Source: JAUVYV01 sp964394625 (GTDB lineage Bacteria; Planctomycetota; Phycisphaerae; Sedimentisphaerales; Anaerobacaceae). From it: 15,458 bases of DNA. Positions 1 through 6,380 of this stretch are shown here, piece after piece. The DNA is taken from NCBI GenBank assembly GCA_964394625.1, contig CAYMYK010000056.1, positions 1 through 15,458 on the forward strand. Direction: 5' to 3'. Both the position numbers and the translations under genes were made by a program. Numbering within the stretch: the first letter of the stretch is position 1; each line of letters opens with the position of its first letter. Under the pieces are notes generated by a model, which made no database searches, had not been told where the DNA came from, and was given only the letters and a program-made list of their open reading frames with translations.

Positions 1-300
1 ATGTGGCGTACTTGACAAACGACACGCTTTCAGAGATGACACAAAAAAGAGGTTTACGCCTCGTGAACGGCTACATCACTTTTATCATTTTCGATTGGCT
101 GTTGTCAAGCTCTTAATGCTGCTGAACTTACAATCGCCGGCCGGCCCGGCCCGCCACAGGAGCGGCGATGAAAGACAGGCGCTTCGGCAGCCAATAATTC
201 GTCCGCCTGCAGCGTCTTTGCACTTTACTATTACGCTTGCCGGGAGTATTGTGTCATTATCCGTTTCGAGCCGAAACTCTTTTTACGAAAGGGCTAAATT
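1..300. other. Upstream region without a supported gene
   Basis: No recognisable gene lies here. One forward frame stays open from the window edge to 304 and overlaps the next start as ATGA. Its translation is basic, low in sequence character and matches nothing I know, so I do not call it. A TTGACA hexamer at 12-17 has no acceptable -10 partner at normal spacing. A 10 bp palindrome, GCCGGCCGGC, lies at 136-145. The last 15 bases carry an AAAGGG ribosome binding site for the gene starting at 301. A promoter for that gene probably lies here, but I could not place it. Confidence 0.5.
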
Positions 301-2013
301 ATGAGAAAAACAGCTATATTGTTTGGCAGTTTAGCAGTTTTGTTCTGCCTCGATTCCGCTAAGTCCTCGGTTGTTGCCGGCGGCGCCGAACCCGAGCGGC
401 TCGCCGAGGTCTTCTCTTTTACCGAAGGCCCCGCCGCCGACGACAAAGGGAACGTCTATTTCACCGACCAGCCCAACGACAAAATCTACGTATGGTCAAC
501 CGCCGGCAAGCTCTCGGTCTTTCTCGACGGCTGTGGGCGCTCGAACGGCCTGTACTTCGACTTAAACGGCGACCTGCTGGCCTGCGCCGATTTGCATAAC
601 AAACTTGTCTCTTTCGACAGCAACGGCAAAATGACCGTCCTTCTCGATAATTACAGGGGCAAGCTGCTCAACGGCCCGAACGACCTCTGGCGGGACCGTA
701 AAGGCGGCATATACTTCACCGACCCGTTCTACAAGAGAAGCTACTGGGACAGGGGCCCGGCCGAGCAGCCAGGCCAGTATGTCTATTATCTCAAGCCCGA
801 CCGCAAAACCCTCGTCTGTGTCATAACCGACCTCACCCAGCCGAACGGCATCATAGGGACAGCCGACGGCAAGACACTCTATGTTGCCGACATCGGCGCC
901 GGCAAAACTTACAGCTATACAATCAACGATGACGGCACACTCTCGAACAAAAAGCTGTTCTGCGAAATGGGCTCCGACGGTATGACCATCGACAGCGCCG
1001 GCAACGTGTATCTTACCGGCAAAGGCGTCACCGCCTTCGACAGGACCGGCAAAAAAATCGACCACATCGATATTCCGAAACGCTGGACCGCAAATGTTAC
1101 CTTCGGCGGCCCGACATTCGATACGCTGTTCATCACCGCCTCCGATTCGCTCTATTCGGTAAAGACCAAAACACACGGTGTCACATGGCAATCCGCCGGA
1201 GCTAAATCTCTCATCGCACCGGGTGCGAAACTCGAAAAACTAAGCGGCGGCTTCAGCTTTACCGAGGGCCCCGCCGCCGACAACAAAGGGAACGTCTATT
1301 TCACCGATATCCCAAACAACCGCATCCATATATGGTCCACCGACGGCAAGCTTTCCACATTTCGTGAAAACTCGGGCGGCGCTAACGGCCTGTACTTCGA
1401 CGAGAAGGGAAATCTTTATGTCTGCGAAGGTAAGAACCGGCGAATCTCAAGAATAGATACCAATGGCAAAGTCACCGTCCTCGCCGACAACTACAAGGGC
1501 AAAAAGCTGAACAGCCCCAACGACCTCTACCGAGACCACAATGGCGGCATATACTTCTCCGACCCATACTATGGCCGCGACAGAGACCAGCTCCAGCAGG
1601 ACGGCGAACACGTCTATTACCTGCATCCCGGCGGCGGTGAGCTAATTCGCGTCATTGACGATATGGTAAGACCCAACGGCCTGATTGGAACAGCCGACGG
1701 GAAACTGCTCTACGTCGCCGACCACGGTGACAACAAGACCTGGGTCTATAGAGTAAATTCCGATGGGACACTTTCGGACAAGAAGCTCTTCGCGCCGGAA
1801 GGCTCCGACGGAATGACCATCGACAAGGAAGGCAACATTTATCTGACGACCGATGCCGTCAAAGTCTATAATTCGAGGGGCGAAAAGATTGAGCATATTG
1901 AGATACCCCAGCGACCTTCCAACGTCTGCTTCGGTGGCCCGGATAACAAAACGCTCTTCGTAACCGCCCGCACCTGCCTCTACGCACTGAGAATGCGGGT
2001 AAAAGGTCTGTAA
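301..2013 (+). CDS. Secreted tandem SMP-30/gluconolactonase-like protein
   Basis: 570 aa. Residues 1 to about 28 look like a Sec signal peptide (basic MRK, then a hydrophobic run ending near VVAGG), so the mature protein is probably periplasmic or exported. Two SMP-30/gluconolactonase beta-propeller domains follow, at about 32-290 and 312-566. Both keep the family's metal and catalytic residues: E42, N127, N182 and D226 in copy 1, and E322, N407, N459 and D503 in copy 2, in the motifs FTEGP, PNDL, PNG and GSDGM. Family members hydrolyse sugar lactones or related esters with a divalent metal. The substrate here cannot be read from sequence. A single SMP-30 domain is usually about 300 aa, so this is a full duplication. 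The start is supported by AAAGGG about 8 nt upstream. A DUF362 gene follows after 18 bp, suggesting an operon. Fold and family are secure; the reaction is inferred. Confidence 0.9.
   Translation: MRKTAILFGSLAVLFCLDSAKSSVVAGGAEPERLAEVFSFTEGPAADDKGNVYFTDQPNDKIYVWSTAGKLSVFLDGCGRSNGLYFDLNGDLLACADLHNKLVSFDSNGKMTVLLDNYRGKLLNGPNDLWRDRKGGIYFTDPFYKRSYWDRGPAEQPGQYVYYLKPDRKTLVCVITDLTQPNGIIGTADGKTLYVADIGAGKTYSYTINDDGTLSNKKLFCEMGSDGMTIDSAGNVYLTGKGVTAFDRTGKKIDHIDIPKRWTANVTFGGPTFDTLFITASDSLYSVKTKTHGVTWQSAGAKSLIAPGAKLEKLSGGFSFTEGPAADNKGNVYFTDIPNNRIHIWSTDGKLSTFRENSGGANGLYFDEKGNLYVCEGKNRRISRIDTNGKVTVLADNYKGKKLNSPNDLYRDHNGGIYFSDPYYGRDRDQLQQDGEHVYYLHPGGGELIRVIDDMVRPNGLIGTADGKLLYVADHGDNKTWVYRVNSDGTLSDKKLFAPEGSDGMTIDKEGNIYLTTDAVKVYNSRGEKIEHIEIPQRPSNVCFGGPDNKTLFVTARTCLYALRMRVKGL
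394..1170 (+). repeat. Intragenic tandem duplication, copy 1
   Basis: First SMP-30 domain unit of the duplicated gene. Copy 2 lies at 1234-1998. For the first half the two copies align at a constant offset of 840 bases. Nucleotide identity is very high in places: the stretch from 418 differs from that at 1258 by only a few bases over about 50. Small length differences appear later, so the offset shrinks to about 830. Confidence 0.85.
1234..1998 (+). repeat. Intragenic tandem duplication, copy 2
   Basis: Second SMP-30 domain unit, matching 394-1170. It keeps all four predicted active-site residues, so neither copy looks like a decayed paralogue. A linker of about 20 residues joins the two units. 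Confidence 0.85.
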
Positions 2014-2031
2014 TTACAGGGACAACCAAAT

Positions 2032-3114
2032 ATGTTACCACGTAATAATCTTTTGAATCGGCGGCGTTTCCTCAGCCGATTCGGTTCAGGCATTGCCGCC
2101 GTCGCACTCGGCGCAAATTCCCTTACCTTCTCCGGCTGCTCAAGCCGGACAAATGGCAAATCCGCCGCGCCTGCACCCGAACCGCCCGGTGACAAACAGC
2201 TCTTCCACAAACTCACCGAACCTGCCAATGTCACCCTTATAAAGGGAAACGACCGGCGCGAAATCGTCTATCAGTCCCTCAAAATGCTCGAAGACGATAT
2301 CCTTGCCTCCATCGGCGACAGGAAAATCCTGATAAAACCCAATATGGTCGCCACCAACCACTCTCTCTGCGCGACCCATCCCGACGCCGTGCGAGCGATT
2401 CTGGACTTTTTGAGACCACACTACAAAAAGCAAATCATCATCGGCGAGGCGACCGCTTTCGGGGATACATTCGACGGCTTCAGAAATTACGGCTACCTGC
2501 CGCTCGAAAAGGAATACAACGTTAAACTAATCGACCTGAATCGCACGGCTTTCAGGTACTATTACGTCTTCGGCTGGGGCAACCGCCCACTGCGTATTAG
2601 AATCGTCTCGACCTTTTTCGACCCTGAAATCTACATTATTTCCGCCGCAAGAATGAAAACACACGACCGGGTCGTCACGACGCTGTCGCTGAAGAACGTA
2701 CTGCTCGGCTCGCCCGTCAGCGACGGCCGGGGCAACGACAAGGAGCTTATGCACACCACCGGCCGAGCCGTCAATACCGTCCTGCACTACAATATGTTTC
2801 ACCTTGCCCAGCAAATCTACCCCGACCTGGCCGTCATTGACGGCTTCGAGGCGATGGAAGGCGAAGGGCCCACGATGGGGACGCCCTTCGACGCCCGCAT
2901 AGCGCTTGCAAGCCGTGACCCGCTCGCCGCCGACACGCTCGCAACGAAAATCATGGGCTTCGAGCCCACCCGTATTATGTACCTGTCGGCTATGAACCAG
3001 GCCGGCATGGGCCAGGGCGACCTCGATAAAATAAACGTCCTCGGCGCGCCGTTAAGCCAATGCCAGTACCATTTTAAGCCGAACCGCCACATAGCCGAAC
3101 TCTACAACCTGTAA
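2032..3114 (+). CDS. DUF362-domain protein with Tat/lipoprotein signal
   Basis: 360 aa. The N-terminus has a twin-arginine motif, RRRFL (residues 10-14), then a hydrophobic stretch and FSGC with Cys36, which could serve as a lipobox. It is therefore probably exported folded by Tat and perhaps lipid-anchored. The body (about 65-340) is a DUF362 domain, with KPNM (102-105), a THPDAVRAI stretch (115-123), MKTH (208-211), SLKNVLLG (219-226) and DGFEAMEGEGP (270-280). DUF362 proteins are poorly characterised and often carry ferredoxin-like iron-sulfur domains. No CxxCxxC cluster is present here, so if it uses a redox cofactor it is not an obvious 4Fe-4S ferredoxin. AGGGA lies 9 nt before the ATG. 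It is spaced 18 bp from the SMP-30 gene and 21 bp from the DUF72 gene, which suggests co-transcription. Family call firm, function unknown. Confidence 0.87.
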   Translation: MLPRNNLLNRRRFLSRFGSGIAAVALGANSLTFSGCSSRTNGKSAAPAPEPPGDKQLFHKLTEPANVTLIKGNDRREIVYQSLKMLEDDILASIGDRKILIKPNMVATNHSLCATHPDAVRAILDFLRPHYKKQIIIGEATAFGDTFDGFRNYGYLPLEKEYNVKLIDLNRTAFRYYYVFGWGNRPLRIRIVSTFFDPEIYIISAARMKTHDRVVTTLSLKNVLLGSPVSDGRGNDKELMHTTGRAVNTVLHYNMFHLAQQIYPDLAVIDGFEAMEGEGPTMGTPFDARIALASRDPLAADTLATKIMGFEPTRIMYLSAMNQAGMGQGDLDKINVLGAPLSQCQYHFKPNRHIAELYNL

Positions 3115-3135
3115 TCCCTGAAGTTGGTCTGTGTT

Positions 3136-3876
3136 ATGAGCAAACCCGGACCCGACATCCGAATCGGCACGTCCGGCTGGTACTACGACCACTGGAAGGG
3201 CCGATTCTATCCCGAAGACCTGCCAAAATCCAAATGGTTCGGTTACTATGCTCAGCACTTCAACACCGTCGAGGTCAACAATACCTTCTACCACCTGCCC
3301 AAAGAGCAGACGCTGAAAAACTGGCACGTCCAGGCCGGCGAAAACTTCCTCTACACCATCAAGGCCAACCGCTACATCACCCACATAAAGAGACTAAAAG
3401 ACACGTCAGATGCGCTCAAACGCTTCTTCGACGCCGTCGCCCTGCTGAAAGAGAATCTCGGCCCTGTGCTCTATCAGCTTCCGCCTTCGCTGCACAAAGA
3501 CCTCGACCGTCTTGGGGCCTTTATAAAACTCCTTGGCAAAAAGCCACCCGCCGTATTCGAGTTTCGACACAAAAGCTGGTACGAAGACGACACCTTCGAG
3601 CTGCTCGAAAAACACCACGCCGCCTTTTGCATTCACGACCTCGCCGGCTGTGAAACGCCTCGCACGAGCACCGCCCGGACAATCTACGTCCGTTTCCACG
3701 GGACCACAGGCCGATACAGCGGCGACTACACCGACAAAATGTTAGCCGGCTGGGCCGAATGGATTCAGCAAAACGCAAAGTTTGTTAAAACCGTCTATGC
3801 CTACTTCAACAACGACATCTCCGCCCACGCCGTCAAAAACGCAAAAACACTGCTGCAGCTCCTCTCGAGGCCCTGA
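3136..3876 (+). CDS. DUF72 (YecE-like) protein
   Basis: 246 aa from the ATG. A TTG 12 bp upstream (3124) would add four residues. I prefer the ATG because the conserved family start (IRIGTSGW, residues 8-15) follows closely. Neither start has a clear Shine-Dalgarno sequence. Conserved DUF72 blocks in order are GTSGW (11-15), VEVNNTFYHLP (45-55), KANRYITH (76-83), GPVLYQLPPS (109-118), FEFRHKSW (141-148), RFHG (186-189) and YAYFNND (221-227). The family has a TIM-barrel fold related to sugar-phosphate isomerase/endonuclease folds, is cytoplasmic, and has no settled biochemical role. Length is normal for the family. It lies close behind the DUF362 gene and may be the last gene of that operon. 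Confidence 0.9.
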   Translation: MSKPGPDIRIGTSGWYYDHWKGRFYPEDLPKSKWFGYYAQHFNTVEVNNTFYHLPKEQTLKNWHVQAGENFLYTIKANRYITHIKRLKDTSDALKRFFDAVALLKENLGPVLYQLPPSLHKDLDRLGAFIKLLGKKPPAVFEFRHKSWYEDDTFELLEKHHAAFCIHDLAGCETPRTSTARTIYVRFHGTTGRYSGDYTDKMLAGWAEWIQQNAKFVKTVYAYFNNDISAHAVKNAKTLLQLLSRP

Positions 3877-3939
3877 CCCGAAATAGGGCACAGCTACAGA
3901 AAAGTTGTTGAAACTTCCCGGAACAACAGGCGATTCTCC

Positions 3940-3967
3940 TGTCAAAAACTATGCCAAACGCTAAAAT
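3940..3967 (+). promoter_or_regulatory. Possible promoter for the DHH gene
   Basis: CTGTCA (3940-3945) and TAAAAT (3962-3967) are separated by 16 bp, 31 bp before the chosen ATG. The -10 box is good and the -35 box matches 4 of 6 bases. Just upstream are two small inverted repeats, GTTGTT/AACAAC (3905-3910 and 3923-3928) and ACAGG/CCTGT (3927-3931 and 3939-3943), which could be an operator or chance. Confidence 0.35.
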
Positions 3968-3997
3968 ACCGGTTATACCTTAACTGTGGAATTCCCT

Positions 3998-5035
3998 ATG
4001 GCAAACAAGCAGGACAAAACAAAAGCAAAGATCGAGCAGCTCAGAGGAATCCTGAAAGACAACAGGAATATGGTTATCCTGATGCAGGATAACCCCGACC
4101 CCGACTCCATCGCAGCCGCGGTGGCGCTGCGCAAAATCGCGAACTCGCTCGCCGACGTCCAGTGCTACATCACCCACGGCGGGACCGTCGGGCGGGCAGA
4201 AAACAGGGCCCTCGTGCGATACCTCTGCCTGAATCTGCACGACTGCGACAAAATCGAATTCTACAACTTCGACCTCATCGCTATGGTCGATACCCAGCCC
4301 GGCACGGGAAATAACTCACTGTCGTCGGACCTCTGGCCCGATATCGTCATAGACCATCACCCCTGCCGGAAACAAACAAGACAAATCCCGTTCAGCGACG
4401 TCCGCAAGTCCTACGGCGCCACTTCCACCATACTCGCCGAGTATCTCGACTGGCTGAAAATCATCCCCGACAACCAGCTTGCCACGGCCCTGCTGTACGC
4501 CATCCGCTCAGACACCCAGGACCTCGGTCGGGACACCGCCGCCGCCGACATAAGGGCTATCGAACGGCTCTATCCGCTCGCAAACAAAAGGATGCTGAGC
4601 GAAATTCAGCGGGGCGAAGTCCCCCGCGGGTACTACCAGATGCTGGCCGACGCGCTCAAAAACGCCCGCGCCTGCGGGCCCGCAATCGTCACAGGACTCG
4701 GAAACATCGACAACCCGGATATGATAGCGGAAGTCGCCGACCTGCTGCTCAGGACAGAGGAAATAAACTTCACTATGTGCACGGGGTTCGCTCAGCAGAA
4801 GATGTTCATTTCCGTAAGGAGCTCGAACGAGCAAAAAGACGCCGATACCGTCATGCACAAAATTGTCGCAAGAAGAGGCGCCGGGGGCGGACACCGGGCC
4901 TACGCCGGCGGACAGATACCACTGAAAAAGAAAACGAAATCCGAAATGGCAAAGCTCGAGAAAATCGTCACTCAAAAATTTCTCACCGCCGTCGGCCAGA
5001 GCGCCGCAAAACCCGAAAAGCTCATCAAAAGCTGA
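3998..5035 (+). CDS. DHH/DHHA1 phosphoesterase (NrnA-like)
   Basis: 345 aa from ATG 3998. A GTG at 3986 would add four residues, but GTGGA sits 7 nt before the ATG and favours it. DHH motifs in order are DNPDPDS (31-37), MVDTQPG (96-102), DHH (119-121) and SDTQDLGR (171-178), the last supplying the fourth-motif aspartate. A C-terminal DHHA1 domain has the glycine-rich GAGGGHRAYAGG (294-305). Such proteins use Mn2+ to cleave small phosphodiester substrates such as nanoRNA, pAp or cyclic dinucleotide products; which one cannot be told here. It is cytoplasmic. The usual His at the start of motif I is Gln30. The residues after about 310 are lysine-rich and probably loosely ordered. It is convergent with the radical SAM gene. 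Confidence 0.88.
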   Translation: MANKQDKTKAKIEQLRGILKDNRNMVILMQDNPDPDSIAAAVALRKIANSLADVQCYITHGGTVGRAENRALVRYLCLNLHDCDKIEFYNFDLIAMVDTQPGTGNNSLSSDLWPDIVIDHHPCRKQTRQIPFSDVRKSYGATSTILAEYLDWLKIIPDNQLATALLYAIRSDTQDLGRDTAAADIRAIERLYPLANKRMLSEIQRGEVPRGYYQMLADALKNARACGPAIVTGLGNIDNPDMIAEVADLLLRTEEINFTMCTGFAQQKMFISVRSSNEQKDADTVMHKIVARRGAGGGHRAYAGGQIPLKKKTKSEMAKLEKIVTQKFLTAVGQSAAKPEKLIKS

Positions 5036-5059
5036 CATCGCAAAGCTCAGCGGCAATAA

Positions 5060-5081
5060 TTCGGCGTCCCTTGCCGCCGAA
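5060..5081. terminator. Possible bidirectional terminator hairpin
   Basis: TTCGGCG (5060-5066) pairs perfectly with CGCCGAA (5075-5081) across an 8-nt loop, between two convergent genes. A-rich and T-rich tracts on either side are short and broken, so termination may be weak or factor-assisted. Confidence 0.4.
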
Positions 5082-5119
5082 CCACAAATAATAAACTATA
5101 AAAAGATACTTTGACCCGG

Positions 5120-5131
5120 GACAGGCCTGTC
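5120..5131. repeat. 12 bp perfect palindrome
   Basis: GACAGGCCTGTC directly abuts the stop codon of the minus-strand radical SAM gene. It has no spacer loop, so it is a poor RNA hairpin. It might be a protein-binding site or chance. Confidence 0.3.
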
Positions 5132-6019
5132 TTAATCAAGCACATTCAGCCCTTTTTGTACCGCATACTCGCGCACCTGTGCGACCTCCTCGGCGCTCGG
5201 CCGGCGGCTGATTGTGGAATGTTCCGCCGCCTTAAAACAAGGCCGGTACTGGCCCATTACGTTGATTGTCGTATGGCGACTAATCTTTTCCGCCAGAAAA
5301 TCGATAATTGCGAAACTGCCCGCCACCCTGTTCGGCAGCACAAGGTGTCGTATTAAAAGCCCGCGTCCGGCAAGACCGTTTTCAAGCTGCAAATCCCCCA
5401 CCTGCCGGTGCATTTCCTTAACCGCTGCAAAAGCAACCTGGGGATAATCCGCCGCATCGCAAAGCTCCTTTGCCGCTGCCGAATCCGAAAACTTGATATC
5501 CGGCATATAAATATCCACGTACCCGTCCAGCAGTCCGAGCGTCTCGACCGACTCATACCCGCCGCAATTATAGACTATCGGCAGCTCCAGGGCCTTTTGC
5601 CTCGCCGACTCGATTGCCGCCGCTAACGCCCAGCCGACATGTGTCGGCGTCACAAAATTGATATTGCTGCACCCGCGGCTCTTCAAATCTAACATAAACT
5701 CAACCAACTGCTCGATACTCACGGCCCGGCCGCGACGAAAATGACTGATGTCGTAATTCTGACAGAACGCGCATCCCAGGTTACAGCCCGCCAGGAATAT
5801 CGTACCGGAACCACCGCTGCCGACAAGGACGCTCTCCTCCCCGAAGTGCGGCCCGGCCGAGCTTACCACCGGCATATCAGCTATACCGCAGAACCCGGCC
5901 TCGCCCCTGCTGCGATACGCATTACACCTGCGCGGGCACAGCACGCACGGGTTCATAAGCTCCCGGAGCCGTCGTACCGGCCCGCTGTATGAATCTGCAT
6001 TGTCCGGCAAAAAAACCAT
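5132..6019 (-). CDS. PflX-like radical SAM protein (COG1313 type)
   Basis: 295 aa. An N-terminal cysteine set, CVLCPRRC (25-32) with C44 in GFCG, precedes the radical SAM CxxxCxxC motif C79/C83/C86 (GCNLGCAFCQN). The rest is a partial TIM barrel, with NFVTPTHV (121-128), NCGGYES (151-157), DIYMPDIKFSD (169-179) and NVMGQYRP (253-260). This pattern is typical of the PflX/PflA-related family of uncharacterised activases: a 4Fe-4S cluster and S-adenosylmethionine generate a radical, classically on a partner protein. No glycyl-radical enzyme is in the window, so the target is unknown. The start ATG has no close Shine-Dalgarno; an AAGGAG lies about 19 nt upstream. A later Met22 has GGGAG very close, but starting there would remove residues usually present before the first Cys motif. 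Cytoplasmic. Confidence 0.88.
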   Translation of the reverse strand: MVFLPDNADSYSGPVRRLRELMNPCVLCPRRCNAYRSRGEAGFCGIADMPVVSSAGPHFGEESVLVGSGGSGTIFLAGCNLGCAFCQNYDISHFRRGRAVSIEQLVEFMLDLKSRGCSNINFVTPTHVGWALAAAIESARQKALELPIVYNCGGYESVETLGLLDGYVDIYMPDIKFSDSAAAKELCDAADYPQVAFAAVKEMHRQVGDLQLENGLAGRGLLIRHLVLPNRVAGSFAIIDFLAEKISRHTTINVMGQYRPCFKAAEHSTISRRPSAEEVAQVREYAVQKGLNVLD

Positions 6020-6049
6020 AGAAAGCCCGGATTATTGTCTCCTTATGAC

Positions 6050-6078
6050 ATTCTCCCCGAACCCGCCGGCACAATCAA
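6050..6078 (-). promoter_or_regulatory. Weak candidate promoter for the radical SAM gene
   Basis: Read on the minus strand, TTGATT (6078-6073) and GAGAAT (6055-6050) are separated by 17 bp, about 31 bases before the start codon. Each box matches 4 of 6 consensus bases. Confidence 0.3.
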
Positions 6079-6166
6079 CACTTTGTTTACAGCCAACCCG
6101 AAATCTCCGCTCTTGCCGGCGCTGCAAGAAAGCTCACCTCGCCCCACAAACCCGCTGGCCGAGCCG

Positions 6167-6195
6167 TTGACCAATCGCCGATTCTTTATTATCAT
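6167..6195 (+). promoter_or_regulatory. Sigma70-type promoter of tRNA-Thr
   Basis: TTGACC (6167-6172) and TATCAT (6190-6195) each match 5 of 6 consensus bases with an ideal 17 bp spacer. Transcription would begin near 6202, a few bases before the mature tRNA 5' end at 6206. Confidence 0.72.
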
Positions 6196-6205
6196 CGCTG
6201 TCGAT

Positions 6206-6277
6206 GCCAACGTAGCTCAACGGTAGAGCTCTGGTTTTGTAAACCAGTGGTTGTCGGTTCGAATCCGACCGTTGGCT
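6206..6277 (+). tRNA. tRNA-Thr (anticodon UGU)
   Basis: A complete cloverleaf can be drawn. The acceptor stem GCCAACG/CGTTGGC (6206-6212 with 6270-6276) is perfect over 7 bp. The D arm has stem GCTC/GAGC. The anticodon stem is CTGGT/ACCAG (6231-6235 with 6243-6247) with loop TTTGTAA, giving anticodon UGU, which reads ACA threonine codons. The T arm is GTCGG/CCGAC with loop TTCGAAT. The discriminator base is U at 6277. CCA is not encoded, so it must be added by nucleotidyltransferase. The gene stands alone, with its own promoter, at the point where the strand composition of the window reverses. Confidence 0.97.
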
Positions 6278-6301
6278 TTCAGAAACCCGCGAATGATGCT
6301 C

Positions 6302-6329
6302 ACCCGGCCCGTCGTCAGACGGGCGGGGT
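6302..6329 (+). terminator. Strong hairpin after the tRNA, possible terminator
   Basis: GCCCGTC (6307-6313) and GACGGGC (6318-6324) form a 7 bp stem with a GTCA loop. After one G-G mismatch the stem continues for four pairs, ACCC with GGGT (6302-6305 and 6326-6329). No U tract follows, so it could instead act in tRNA 3' processing or as a Rho-assisted stop. It separates the tRNA from the glycosyltransferase genes. Confidence 0.4.
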
Positions 6330-6380
6330 AAAGGTGGGTCGGCGGGATGTGTTGCAGGTGTTGATTTGCAGAGGACGGCA

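Noticed and set aside
2..304. Open forward frame from the window edge overlapping the SMP-30 start as ATGA
   Set aside because: The translation is basic, Pro/Arg-rich and unlike any protein I recognise. The frame has no ribosome binding site at its first internal Met, and the overlap could be chance.
562..1191. Long minus-strand frame opposite the SMP-30 gene
   Set aside because: A shadow of a GC-rich repeat-containing gene. The sense strand has a full signal peptide, domain motifs and conserved active sites.
4508..5056. 182-codon minus-strand frame opposite the DHH gene
   Set aside because: It lies entirely over conserved DHH/DHHA1 coding sequence and has no recognisable product.
6206..6277. 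tRNA-Thr as an attachment site for an integrated element
   Set aside because: No repeat of the tRNA 3' end was seen elsewhere in the window, and there is no integrase or mobile gene nearby.
6020..6380. Replication origin as a firm call
   Set aside because: The skew reversal fits, but no DnaA-box cluster, AT-rich unwinding region or origin-linked gene was seen, so it is kept as a finding only.
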